Shown piece after piece: positions 15,527 to 29,601 of a DNA stretch of 64,000 nucleotides (the first letter of the stretch is position 1; each line of letters opens with the position of its first letter). Made by a program: the position numbers and the translations under genes. Source of the DNA: Mortierella sp. BCC40632 (Eukaryota; Mortierellomycota; Mortierellomycetes; Mortierellales; Mortierellaceae); the NCBI GenBank assembly GCA_011634665.1, contig WAEK01000008.1:36001-100000 (forward strand), written 5' to 3'. The notes below the pieces were generated by a model. The model made no database searches. It had not been told where the DNA came from and worked only from the letters and a program-made list of their open reading frames with translations.

Positions 15527-17940
15527 CCATAGAAATGTAAAAAAGAGAGGAAGCGGGTTAATCCATGAAACGCCACGGACCCTATCGACATGTCGTCTTC
15601 CACTTTTTAAAATTCACATCCATGAACAACATTTCTCCGTTCAAAAACACCTCTCTTTTTTTTTTTTTTTGCCCGCAAATACAAAAAAAAAAAGTCCACT
15701 TTATTGTTCTCTATATCTATATCTATCTATCTTTTTTTTTTTTCGGTTGGCAAACCAGGTCCCGAGGAAGTATAGAGTCTAGGTTCTCATCTATCGCGTT
15801 TTTTTTTCCCTTTTTGTTTTGTCTTGTTTTGAACTATGCATAAGCTCATTCTTCCGGGGAGGAAAAGAGGGGCACCTCTTTCTTTCTTTTTTCCATGGTA
15901 TCCTACGGCTCCCTACTTGGACTTTTGATGGACTTTGAACAATGACGGTCTTTCCCTGTTAACAGCATTTCTTTTTTTAAAAAAAAAAAAAAAAAAAGGG
16001 CAAAAAAAGTCTAGACCATGTTGAACCCAGTTAGTCATTGACTTTCTCTCAAGAGATCTCGGATAGCTTTTACATCCCCCTTCCCCCTCTGCATCATCTT
16101 TTGCTGGAACCAAAAAGATAAAGGCACCTACACCAAAACCTCTTTAATCATCGCAAGACAATGACAAAAGAGTGCAGGGAGAAAGTAACCAGGCAAACAG
16201 AAAATGCAAAGTTCATTCCACTCTGTCTCGCCCAGGATAGCGTGTGTGTGTGTGTGTGAGGAGGTGATCCGCAGAAATCCTTGACCCAACACCCTTTACC
16301 CTCATTTTTTTAGACAAATCGTCGAATGCCACTTCTCCCTCTCTCTTTCTCACTTACTCACTCCTCTTTGTCCCCCTGTTTAACCCTCGTATCTTTCAGT
16401 CGATACTCTCAAGTCCAGCTTTTCCTCCCTCCAGGGAAACCTCCTCCACTAATTTGCCGAGGTTCTATGGAGTATGAAAAAATAATCATGCATCCTCTTT
16501 CCTCCTTTCCTCTATAGGTCCATAGAAGACCGACTATGTAGACAAGTTCCGACCTTTCTCTCGACCTTTCTTCCCTTCAGCCACGACTCCCCTCCTCCCT
16601 CTCCTCCACCCCTTAGTCAACAGACTCTTAGGGGGAGGGGGGAGTGGTGAGGAGGAACAACACCTATCCTTTGCTGGATCGTCCTTTCACTCTCTAAGAT
16701 GTACATCCTAACTGGTCCAATCGTTATTCGGATCGGCCAGGCTGAGAAGGCTGTTGAGTGGGCTTGTTGAGAGAAACGAGGAGACAGTGGTAGTGTTGAT
16801 GGTAGTGGTGGCGGCAGTAGAAGTGGTGGCGGTCCTCTCTCTCTCCCTCTCTCTCTCTCTCCCTCTCTCTCTCTCTCCTTCGTCCCATATTTCCCACTCA
16901 CTCTTCCCTCTCTCCTCCTCTTCTCCAGTTTCAAGTCACTCAAGAACGAATCCACCCGGAATCGTCTCCACCCCGACCGTACCAATTCAAAATTGAAAAA
17001 AAAAAAAAAAAAAAAAAAGGAGAGAGGGTCCACGGGACCTCGAGGGTGTCTCTTTGTTGTTGTTGCCTGTTGTTCGTTTGCTGTTGTTCGTTCGTTGAGA
17101 GGGAGAGGGGGAGGGGGAGGAAGAAGAGGGAGGCGACACAAGACTCTTGTTCGCTCGTTCGCCCCACTCAACTCTTGCACTGGTTTGTTATTGCTGCTAT
17201 CGTGTCTTTTTTTTGCTTGGTATTCACTCTTTCTTTTTCTCTCTCTTCTACCTCTACAACTAATAAAAAAAAAATGCTGGATTGGATTCACCAAAAAAAG
17301 AACACAAACGAAACGAACAACACGCATTTTTTTTACACACACAACACAGAACAACACATACACACACAGACAGGCAACAGAAAGAAGACACACAGACATT
17401 ATTTTTTTTTTACTCTAAAATCCCCCCTCTTCACTCGAAATTTATATTACAAAAACACACCCTCCGGTCTAACATATGCGTGTGTGTGTGTGTGTGTGTG
17501 TGTTTTTTGCGCTGATTTTCTTTTTCTTTTTCTTCTTCTTCACCATCAATGCCTTCTTTATTGTTTGGTGGTGCCTAGGGTTAGTTGGTTGGTTGGTTTG
17601 ACTCATCAAACTTCTCGGATCCCAAAACAAACAAAAAAAAAAAAAAGCGACTCATCCGCCCTTCCTTCTCATCTTAATAGAGCATGTGCAAAAGTGTAGC
17701 TCAAGACGATCAAAAGCGTGAGAAGAACAAGTCGTGAGAGTAACAAAAAAAAAAGAAAAAAAAAGCATGAAGAAGGAGAGGAGTCGTTTAACATTGTTGT
17801 GGTTGAGAAGAAGAAGTCTCTGCCCCACCTTGTTGAATCGCATGATTCATGGGCAAGGGGGCTCACCATTCTTATTACGATTATTATTATTAATATTATT
17901 AACGATACCTATCTCCTATAATACAAAAATCCCCTGCTCA

Positions 17941-20900
17941 TCATGGTTGTTTGTTGTTGCTGTTGCAAGCAATGATAGACGCAGCAATCATCAAAGACGG
18001 AGACCGGGTCGCATGAGCAATACCACCGGTAGTACTACGACTACTATTACCGCAACCACCGTTACCATCACCACCTCCTCCACCGCTAGTTGGGGCAGAC
18101 ACTGGCCAGGATTGGAATGTGGCCGCTAAATACTCTTGCAATTCAAATGAAGAATCCACGGCCATCTCCGTAGTCGCCATCGGTGATCCCAACGCCGTGG
18201 TCAGACATTGTGCAAACAACGCCGACGAGGCGTCAACAGTCGCCCTATCAGGAAGAATGTCCTCTGCTGCGGCGTTGGAGAGTGGAAGAGAATGGATGGG
18301 AGTAGCAATGGCCGTCGCTGCTGTTGTTGCTGCTGTTGTTACTGTTGTTGTCAAAGACGCCAAAACCGAGGGCGAGCTAGTAGACGCTAAGGAGGACGGC
18401 AAAGACGACGATCCCAAGCCTTGTTCGTGCCCGTGCCCTAGCGCGCCGCCCTGTGACGCCGTTTGATTCGATATCAATCTCATCGTCTTTCGCCCTCCAC
18501 CGTTCATCTCGGTCCAGCCCCCGATGACATGGCCACGAGGGTGGCCGATCTCACCAGTCGCAACCGTTGACGCTGCCCGAGTCGACGAAAGAGTCAAAGA
18601 GGAGGGAGAGGGAGAAGAAGAGGGAGCAATTGGCGCGTTGGCTGCTGACCTTGGCGCGGATTCGCCGCCGTAAACAATGGGCGAGACGGTCCTCGCCGTT
18701 GCGGTTGCTGCTGCTGCTACCGTCGTCGTCGCCGTTGTCGTCGCTGTCGTTGTCGTAGTGTTAGTGGTAGTCGAACACGGTACAGATCTCGATCCCATCG
18801 ACCCTCCTCTCCCTTTTCCTATTCCTCCGTCCTTTGGGATCGTATCTGCAGGACAGATACCTGACCCAGATTTCTCTCCGACCGCGCCTGATGTACCCAA
18901 TGCGGCTACCACCGAAGTTGTCGTCGTTGATGACAAAGGGTGTGAAAGCGAATTAGCTGCGGCCACCACTGCGGACGAGGACAGAGAAGCCAATTCTTGA
19001 ACACGCGCTAACGGGAGGACCACAGGCCGAGCTCTCTCGCCGGTCACGGTCGATAAAGTAGACGATGGAGAAGTCAAAGACAAGGTCGATACACTCGAAC
19101 CACCTTCCGACCGTCGTCGCTTCATCCTCTCCTCTGCCTCTGCCGCAGCCGCCACCAGGGCCTGTGACGAGGCCAACGCGCCATAGACAGGTCGACCAGG
19201 GGAAAGGGTTCGACTTAGCAAGGCTTCTTGAAAGATAAAATGATCTGGAGGCAAAAGACTAGCAGGTACCTCCGCAGGGTTGGGTCGACGCATCCCTCCA
19301 TTCCCATGGTGGTTAATATTCGTACTGCCGCTCGAGTTGTTACTTGAGCCCGAACCTGACCCTGTGCCTGTAGCACCGAGTCCGAGAGCTACTCTGGCGC
19401 TCAGACCAGGTCCCGTGTCTCCTCGAAGGACTCCATCTACAGTCACGGTTGCATCGGCCCTATTTCCTCCTCCGCCTTCTCCTCCCGTCTCCGTTCCCGC
19501 TGACGCAGATGAAGATGCTGCTCCTGTCGCTAATGCAGACGAGCCACCGCGGTTACTAGAATTGACACCGATTCCCATCGAGCCCGAACGAGCTGTCCTC
19601 TGAGGTGGCGAGAAGGGGACCCGATTGGATCGGTCCAGATATTGTGCATATTTCCATTGGCCACTCTCTTCGTGCCATGAATGCCCTTGCTGTTGCTGTT
19701 GCTGTTGCTGTGGTGATGACATGGGGTGCGTCACGTGGGGCGGATATGGCGGGTACGAGAAAGGTGAGTATGGGTGGGATCGTTGAAGTTGTGGATCGAG
19801 TCCATGGTACGAATGGCGTTGTTGAAGAGGTGGTGGGATTGCTCCCAGCCCTCCTGTTCGATGATGAAGAAGAAGGAGAGGGTGGTGGTGAGGATGCTGT
19901 TGTGATGAAGGAGGTGGTGGTGGTGGAGGAGGAGTAGGAGGATACATTGAAGCCATATAGGCTGAATATCCACTCAACGCTCCAGACGTCGATGTCATAG
20001 ACCCCCCTTCTCGTTTGGTCTTGTTGATCATCACTGGGTTAGCCGAGGGTCGTTTCTTGCGGGCATAAGGTGATTGATTCGACATTGGAGCAGTGTTTGG
20101 TGCTGGGAGAGTCGAAGACGGCGTAGCCATGCCTCCCTTTGCCATTGGGCTATCAGTAGAGTCAGAATTAAGCATGTTGTTGCTCCTGTATGCAGGATGG
20201 AGACCAGAACCAGGACCGGAACCAGGACCAGAGCTAGGCGAAGAAAGATTCAAGAAATCAAGAACGCCACCATGCATGGGACCTCCTGTACCAAAGGACG
20301 ATCCCGTAGCAACGTAGGGCTGACCAGGAGGCACGTCATTCGCAGTCGCGTTCGAATAGAGACTAGTTGCGGGGTTTGCAAATGTTGACTGCGTAGAGGT
20401 TGGACGCGTGGTCCGAGAAGTCCCGGAGGCAGTGGTAGTTGAGTAACCAGCGTGGGTCGTGGTTGTAGATTCAGGCGTGGCTACCACAGCCATCGCTGCT
20501 CCTGCGCCACCATTCAAGGATCCTGCCTCCATAGCTGGCCTCCAGTCTGGCAACGAGTACCGTCGATGGTTGACTCCATTCAGGTCAGGCCTCGACAGGG
20601 CCGTTGTAGTCCCCATTTGGACGAGATCAACCCCGTTCCCAGACAAGAGCCGATCATCCTGAAGCGATCGTTTCCGCGACAATGTTGGTGGAATTAGGTC
20701 CATCCCTTGCGGAGAGGAAGAAGACATGAGCGAAGTTGCCATAGGTAGCTTGGTCGAGGAAGGTGTGGGCACGAGTGATTGGGGTCGCGGAAGGGAATAA
20801 AATCCTGGGTGGACAAAGGCTTTCTTTTCGTTCGGCTTTTGGATGACCGTTGTCGCTGCTGTCGCTGCTGTCACTGGAAAAACCGTTGAGGTGTGCTGAT

Positions 20901-21978
20901 GATGAACAGATGTAGCTAGTGGTGTTGTAACCGGACGATGTGTCATCGCTGTGGATGTCCTGCTGGAATGAGGGGCCTGAGTAGGGACGGGGCCTACGTT
21001 AGACACCAATGTCTTTGACAGGTGCTCCTTGGTCGATAAAAGATCCTGCTGGACTTGACCACTGCTGCCGATACTACCCCTAGTCTCATTCAAGGTCCAT
21101 TCATGAAGACCTGAGATCTCATTGGGTTCTTGGTCAATCCCGCTCAGAAGACTGTCGTCCAGCCAGGTCATCTCTACGTCTGTCAGAAACAAGTTGGATG
21201 CCTGGGGGTCGAGCTCGCTCTCTTCTTCGGCAGAAAGGTCAAGTAGCGTTTGAAGATGCACAAATTCAAACAATGATGCCGAATCTCCACCCCCATGATC
21301 GCCATCATTATCATGGTCCTGATCCATAGTCTCGAGAAGATTACTCGTTGCTCTGGTCATCACTGTGGGAAACCTGTATTGTTCCGCTCCACCCTTGATA
21401 GTTGTGGTGGCGGTAGTATGTGAGCAGGTATTGGGTTGTATAGACTGGCTCTCTTGGTCAACAACATCATCGACAAAACTTCCTTTTGGTTCAAGCCATT
21501 GAAAACAATCGAGTCGTCGATCCTGTGTTGACTGTAGATGAGATAGTAGTAAGGATGCTGTCTGATCTTTCTCGTTCGAGTTCAGAGTCAAGGCCAGAGG
21601 CGCTATTGTTGGGTTGGTGGTTGGTTGCTGTCCTAGGTTCAGGTTCAGGGCCAGGGCCTTTTTGTCCTGTGCCTGGAGTGGGAGAGTAAGCAAAGGGGAA
21701 GGGGAAGGGATCAAGAACCCCTGTGAAGGAGATGGTAACGACAAGGACGACGTGGACGACGTGGACGATGAGGAAGGAGAGGAAGGTGTGGAAGCGGGCA
21801 AGGATGACGAAGAAGCATCAGAAGTGGTCGGCGACGACGACGAAGCCACTGATTGACAGGTCGGTGACAATGAAGTTGACTCTGATGAAGACTGTCCCAG
21901 TGCATCGTATTGCAGCGCAGACAGATACGAGATCACCTGGCACGACAGGTCCGGGTAGGATGCCGATGAGATTGCCAT
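17941..21978 (-). CDS. Large low-complexity protein, possibly a nuclear regulator; function unknown
   Basis: A single uninterrupted frame of 1345 codons, using the ATG at 21978 (MAISSASYPDL). The frame stays open upstream to 22323, but that extension is Ser-Leu and Lys-Arg simple sequence and probably leader. I recognise no catalytic or DNA-binding domain. Visible features are Ser/Thr-rich tracts throughout, an acidic segment near residues 235-285 (EEESELD, DVEMTWLDDSLL) resembling an activation domain, a basic stretch near 640 (ARKKRPS, KTKREGG) resembling a nuclear localisation signal, a Pro/His/Gln-rich region near 665-760 with a Q8 run, and Gly-rich and Ala/Thr-rich tracts toward the C-terminus. 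A transcriptional regulator role is inference from composition only. The absence of introns over 4 kb contrasts with its intron-bearing neighbours. Confidence 0.7.
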   Translation of the reverse strand: MAISSASYPDLSCQVISYLSALQYDALGQSSSESTSLSPTCQSVASSSSPTTSDASSSSLPASTPSSPSSSSTSSTSSLSLPSPSQGFLIPSPSPLLTLPLQAQDKKALALNLNLGQQPTTNPTIAPLALTLNSNEKDQTASLLLSHLQSTQDRRLDCFQWLEPKGSFVDDVVDQESQSIQPNTCSHTTATTTIKGGAEQYRFPTVMTRATSNLLETMDQDHDNDGDHGGGDSASLFEFVHLQTLLDLSAEEESELDPQASNLFLTDVEMTWLDDSLLSGIDQEPNEISGLHEWTLNETRGSIGSSGQVQQDLLSTKEHLSKTLVSNVGPVPTQAPHSSRTSTAMTHRPVTTPLATSVHHQHTSTVFPVTAATAATTVIQKPNEKKAFVHPGFYSLPRPQSLVPTPSSTKLPMATSLMSSSSPQGMDLIPPTLSRKRSLQDDRLLSGNGVDLVQMGTTTALSRPDLNGVNHRRYSLPDWRPAMEAGSLNGGAGAAMAVVATPESTTTTHAGYSTTTASGTSRTTRPTSTQSTFANPATSLYSNATANDVPPGQPYVATGSSFGTGGPMHGGVLDFLNLSSPSSGPGSGPGSGLHPAYRSNNMLNSDSTDSPMAKGGMATPSSTLPAPNTAPMSNQSPYARKKRPSANPVMINKTKREGGSMTSTSGALSGYSAYMASMYPPTPPPPPPPPSSQQHPHHHPLLLLHHRTGGLGAIPPPLQQRHSYHGLDPQLQRSHPYSPFSYPPYPPHVTHPMSSPQQQQQQQQGHSWHEESGQWKYAQYLDRSNRVPFSPPQRTARSGSMGIGVNSSNRGGSSALATGAASSSASAGTETGGEGGGGNRADATVTVDGVLRGDTGPGLSARVALGLGATGTGSGSGSSNNSSGSTNINHHGNGGMRRPNPAEVPASLLPPDHFIFQEALLSRTLSPGRPVYGALASSQALVAAAAEAEERMKRRRSEGGSSVSTLSLTSPSSTLSTVTGERARPVVLPLARVQELASLSSSAVVAAANSLSHPLSSTTTTSVVAALGTSGAVGEKSGSGICPADTIPKDGGIGKGRGGSMGSRSVPCSTTTNTTTTTATTTATTTVAAAATATARTVSPIVYGGESAPRSAANAPIAPSSSPSPSSLTLSSTRAASTVATGEIGHPRGHVIGGWTEMNGGGRKTMRLISNQTASQGGALGHGHEQGLGSSSLPSSLASTSSPSVLASLTTTVTTAATTAATAIATPIHSLPLSNAAAEDILPDRATVDASSALFAQCLTTALGSPMATTEMAVDSSFELQEYLAATFQSWPVSAPTSGGGGGDGNGGCGNSSRSTTGGIAHATRSPSLMIAASIIACNSNNKQP

Positions 21979-22760
21979 GCCCTTTTTTCTTTTTCTTTTT
22001 CTTTTTCGTTCGAGCCGGGAAGTTGGTGGACAAAGGAAGAAGAAGAAGAAGAAGAAGAAAGGAATGGAAAAAGAAAGAAGTAGGAGACTAAGAGAAGGGA
22101 GACAGGAGAGAACAAAGAAAGAAATAAATAAAGAGAGGTGGGTGAGGAGCAACTCACTGAAGGATAATGGCAAGTCGGAAAGGGGAAAAGAGAGACAAAG
22201 AAACGGAGCATCAGCCTCAATTGACCATTTTTGCGTCGGATAGTTGGGCGGGACCAACTTGTTGTTGTTAACGGTCTCGTTTGCTCGCTCACCCATCGTG
22301 CACAAACACACGCGCGCGCACAAACGACCAAAGGGGAGTGGACAAAAGTGGACAGTTCAAGAATTTCGAAAGCAACGCCCTCGATCTCGCCTAGCGCGGG
22401 TTGCGCTTGGGGCAAAGGCTGTGTACACTTTGGTTGTACTCCCCTTTCTCTCTTCCTCTCTCTCTCTACCTCTCTACTTCTCTCTCTCTCTCTATCCACA
22501 AGCACAGATCGGAATCCTGCCCCTTTCTCAATCCCAATCAGCTGCGGTCGTGCACGGCTTGCTCTCGTGCCCGTTGACTTTGATATGTTACAACGTTTAC
22601 TGTTCCATTTTCATGGGCGAAGGGAGGGGAGGGAAAGGGCCTACATATGTCGATGGGGGACGGTGCAATGTGAATGGATGCGTTCATGTAATAGTATGAG
22701 TGTGAGTGTGTGAAAGAGTGGAGATGGTGTGAAGGAAGAAAGAGAGCAAAAGCCGAGGAC
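21979..22760. other. Intergenic, CT-rich on the sense strand of the upstream gene
   Basis: Leader and promoter side of the minus-strand low-complexity protein gene. The plus strand shows GAA/GA-rich sequence at about 21983-22140 and CT-rich sequence at 22441-22497. No further gene is seen. Confidence 0.5.
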
Positions 22761-22797
22761 TACGCTTTAGCTCAGTGTCTAGGGCATTTGACTGTAA
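22761..22797 (+). pseudogene. tRNA-Tyr(GTA)-like 5' half followed by an A-rich tail
   Basis: The segment reads as the first half of a tRNA: seven acceptor bases, T8-A9, a D-arm (GCTC paired with GGGC, one wobble) containing an A-box-like TAGCTCAGTGTCTAGG at 22768-22783, anticodon stem TTTGA and loop CTGTAA with anticodon GTA (Tyr). After the anticodon the sequence becomes a run of A (22798-22822, broken by G). No 3' half or B box is visible in the next 200 bases. Fungal tRNA-Tyr genes often have an intron at this position, but no 3' exon is found. It lies about 70 bases beyond the HMG-CoA reductase stop, on the opposite strand. The best reading is a retroposed tRNA fragment or SINE head; chance resemblance is possible. 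Confidence 0.5.
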
Positions 22798-22865
22798 TAA
22801 AAAAAAAAAGAAAAAGAAAAAGTGTTCTAGAAAGGTAAAAGAATGCATGGAGGCGAGAAGTTGGC

Positions 22866-25800
22866 TTATGACTTGATGCAGGATCCGAGGACGGGGCCTG
22901 ACGATGCGGGTGTGGATGCAGGGGCAGGCACTACAGCTGTGGATGTCGATGCAGGACCAGCCGTGATCATCGGGGTTGCCGCAGGCTGAGCACGGTTGTG
23001 CGCCATATGGGACTTGACCAAATGTCCGGCTATAATGGAGGAGCAAGAAAGAATCATGGGTTAGAGTCAAATGTTTAAATGAACATCGGCTTTTTTTTTT
23101 TTTTTTTTTTTTCCTATAATGGTATCGACCAAGTCTTTGGTGACAGACTTACCAGCAAGAGCAGCGCAGAGTGAAAGCTCGCCTGCCATGACACCAGCAC
23201 AGATGATGCGAGCAAGTCGCTGAGCATTTGCACCAGGGGTCTCAGGGTGAGATCCACGAACTCCCAACAGATCCAACATAGAAGCCTGAGGGGGCAATGC
23301 TGTGCCACCTCCGAGCGTACCGACTTCGATCGATGGCATTGTGCAGCTAATGTACAAATCCTGGCCATTGTTCACAGCCTTCATCAACGTAATACAGTTG
23401 GACGACTCGACATTCTGAGCAGGGTCCTGTCCCGTCGCCAAGTAAACTGCCGTCAAGATGTTGGCCGCATGAGCATTGAAACCTCCCATGGCGCCAGCCA
23501 TGGCCGATCCAATCAAGTTCTTGTCCAAGTTCAACTCAACCAACGCATTCACAGTCGTCTTGAGCACAGTCTCGACAATCTTGCCTGGGATGACGGCCTC
23601 GGACACAACAGACTTGCCACGACCTTCAATCCAGTTAATTGCGGCAGGCTTCTTGTCCGTGCAGTAGTTTCCAGACAAAGAGACGATCGCCATGTTGGGG
23701 AACCGCTCACCAAGGACCTCCAATGCACGCTCGCAACCCTTTGAAATCATGTTCATACCCATTGCATCTCCAGTCGTGGTCGAGAATCGGATATACACCA
23801 AGCGACCTGCAACAGCGACCTTGAGCTTGCGAAGACGTCCGAATCGAGTCGTCGAGTTGAAGGCCTCCTGCATCACCACAAGACCATCACCCTCCAACCA
23901 ATGCTTGCACTGTCCAGCCTCAACCACATTCGGGAACTCGACACAAGGTCCACGGGTCATACCATCGGCCAAAAGCACGGTCGTAGCTCCACCTCCAGCG
24001 TTGATCGCCTTGCATCCACGAGAAGTCGAGGCCACCAAGCAACCCTCGGTCGTAGCCATGGGCAGGTAAAGGACTTGACCATCAACGTTGAAAGGTCCAG
24101 CAACACCGACAGGAAGAGGCATGTATCCGATCACATTCTCACAGCACTGACCCATCACTTTGGAGTAGTCATAGTAATGCATAGGCAACAACGAGGATTC
24201 GAGGGTCTTGGTATGGCTCGCACGTGAGATCAGAGCACGACGAATCTTGACAGCACGCGTCAAATCACCCAATGACTTTTCGAGAGCATACGATGGAAGT
24301 TTGTTGCTTCCAACCAACATCAACAATTCCTCATCTGTCACAGAGACCGAATCACCCGACTTGACCATGGCCAAACATTCTTCAGCAGGACGAACAACAG
24401 ACCATTCACCCTCAGCAAGGATCTTCTTGGACTCGACAGCCTTGGGCTCAGGAAGAGCCTGAATCTTGGGCAATTGTGTAGGCTGGACCTTGGCAGGAGC
24501 CACTGTCGAAACAGTCGAAGTCTGAGTCTGAGAAGCAGCAATCTTGGTCGTCGTCGCAACAACGGTCGTGACAGTCGTGGTCGAGGGAGCAGGGACCGGA
24601 GCAGGTGCAAAAGTCGAGGGAGCGGCAGTCATGCTTGGCTCCTGACGCGATTCCTTGGCGACATTAAGCAAAAAGATGTTGAGCAAGAGCGAGGCAGTCA
24701 AGGCCAAAGAGATGTACTTGGACAAGACTGGATCCTGAATCAGATACGACCAAGCATCGACCAACTTCTCCAATGGACGCTCCGTCCAATGGGCCACAGT
24801 GCTCTCAACAGGCGACTGGAACTGGAAGGTGAGCGTGGGTGCGACCTCGACAATCAAGGGCTGATCCTTCAAGTTGGAAGCACGGTGGATGGCAAGCAAC
24901 TTTTGCAGAACTGGTGCAATGGGAGAGGTGGTCACGTCTACGGTCGAGCTCGTGGGTGCATCCACAACAGACGAGGTGGTCAGGGTTGTGCAGACATTGA
25001 AGAGATGCATGGCCACAATGCCAACAATCAGTGCCAACTTGATTCTGGCCACGAGTCGTGTCTCAGTCTTGGAGGGCGTGTGAGAGATCGTGGCGGGGTC
25101 TTGCTTCGTGGGGGTGGTTGTGTTGCCATTGCTGTTGCTGGCAGTGTTATCGTTGGTGCTGCTGCTGCCATGGCTGCCGAGGAACGCCTTCAGGGTCAAC
25201 TCTCTGAAGTGCATTGGAGACTTGCTGCTCTCACGAATGCGACGCAACTCGAGCTTCAGGGTCAAGACAGAAGTGTAAAAGGTAAAGAGAAGGCCGAGAT
25301 CGTAAAAGAGCATGAATGCAGCCAAGAGACAGAACTCCTTAAGGCCGGGAATACCAGACAAGAAACCGCAGAGAAGTACAGCAATCTCGATAGCACAATT
25401 ACGGATCAAGATGGGTCCAACGGATTCGATGGCAGAGACGACATGTTGCTGGATAGACTCTGGAACATGCTCGGTAGTAAGCGTGGGGCGGAGAACGGCC
25501 TTGGACAAAGTATAGGCACGCTCATAACCGACAGTAATGATGAAGAAAGGGATCGCCTCAGAGAGCTGGATTGGGTTGACATAGACGCCGAGCTGGTGAA
25601 CGGTAATGACCGCGCCCATGAATGCAAAGCCGCCGCCAGCGAGTACAGAGACACCGAGAGTGAACTGAGAACCAAGCTTGCGCATGTTGACAAACAAGAG
25701 ACCGAAAGAGCAGAACATGATAAAGTAAGCGGTCAAGATAACGACGACATCGATTGTGCTTGCTTTCTGTTGAGAGATGGAAAAGAGAGGAATGTTAGAC

Positions 25801-26778
25801 AACAGATCCAATATCAGGTCATGATCATGATGTGTGATTGAGATAGAGAGAGAAACATCCAGGAAAGAAAGAAAGAGAAAAAAAAAAAAAAAAAAAAAGA
25901 CTTGCCTCGACAAGCTCCTGGACTTTGTGGGCAACATCCAACAGAGCAGCAGCGGTCCAAGCTGGGGCCGACTTTTCATCCTCAAGAACGCGTGACTGGG
26001 ACTTGAGCGTCGGGGTCTGGAGATGAGCTACCTTGGAGGTCCAGCCATGGCCAAGACGGGCCTGGAAAGGACCATTGGCGTCAAAGGCGTATGAGAGTAC
26101 GACTGCAGGCGAGTCCAAGACGAGGGACGAGTTCGAGTCCTTGCGCACAACGGTGGAACGAAGGTCCTTGAAGAGATAATCGTTCGTGTCAACATTCTCT
26201 GTGATTGTGTCAACAACGTGGCCGTCCTGGATCAGGGCATGCATGTCCTTGTTCCACAGACTGAAGGGTGCGGCCAGGACCTGGTCCTCGATCAATGTCT
26301 GGAGCTGGAGAACCGAGGTCAGGATTGACTTTTTCACACCCACATCCGCGTCAGTGGCGCTCAGGCCGCCATTATCTGCAGAGACGAGAACCTGCTTGAG
26401 CTGCAGCTGCTGAGCATTCCTGGGGATCTTGGACGATTGGCGGTCAAAGGGCTGGAAGTGGTCAAAGCCAGGGCGGGCAATGACGGTTGTAGGCTCGTAG
26501 ATGACCACGTTGTTGATATCAAAGAAGGTTGAGTGACGGATGACATTGAAGAGTGTAAAGTATGAGAACGAGGCGAGGATCAGGCAAAAGGTGATGGACT
26601 CGATCGGGTGCAAGGTTGATGCCGAGGCAAGTGCATGGAGGAAGCGACGCAGGAGCGAGTTTTGGTAGCGAGCATCGAGAGCAACGCCAAGCTCATCGAT
26701 GGAGGAGGAGCTGTCGGTGCGACGGGGAGCACTGCGCTTGTGCGCGGTCTGGTCGGGTGTGTGGGTCTTGCCAGTCAT
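22866..26778 (-). CDS. HMG1: 3-hydroxy-3-methylglutaryl-CoA reductase (NADPH)
   Basis: Rate-limiting enzyme of the mevalonate/ergosterol pathway, anchored in the ER membrane. Exons: 26778-25906, 25766-23153 and 23029-22866, giving 1216 residues. The N-terminal region has a membrane segment near residues 60-80. The sterol-sensing-type multi-TM region starts at about 292 ([15 protein letters not shown]) and runs to about 480. A Ser/Thr/Pro/Ala linker precedes the catalytic domain (about 735-1185). Catalytic residues by family alignment: Glu865 (TTEGCLVAS), Lys996 (DKKPAAINW), Asp1072 (GQDPAQN), and His1170 (GHLVKSHM) in exon 3. The residue matching the AMPK-phosphorylated serine of animal enzymes is Ala (HNRA). 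Intron 1 appears to be GC-AG; intron 2 is GT-AG. A long GA/CT array lies upstream. Confidence 0.97.
25767..25905 (-). other. Probable GC-AG intron in HMG-CoA reductase
   Basis: On the minus strand the exon ends GAG and the intron starts GCAAGT, a perfect non-canonical donor, ending CAACAG before AAAGCAAGC. Phase 0 is kept and the product reads LVEKASTID. A GT six bases upstream (GTCGAG) would also keep frame but is a poor donor. The intron contains a poly-A run on the plus strand. Confidence 0.75.

Positions 26779-29601
<2,823 letters not shown>

Noticed and set aside
21979..22323. Upstream extension of the low-complexity protein frame
   Set aside because: The added residues are Ser-Leu, poly-Phe and Lys-Arg from simple sequence; the ATG at 21978 begins a more normal N-terminus.
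24474..25841. 455-codon plus-strand frame
   Set aside because: Antisense to the HMG-CoA reductase coding exon, whose motifs and catalytic residues are unambiguous.
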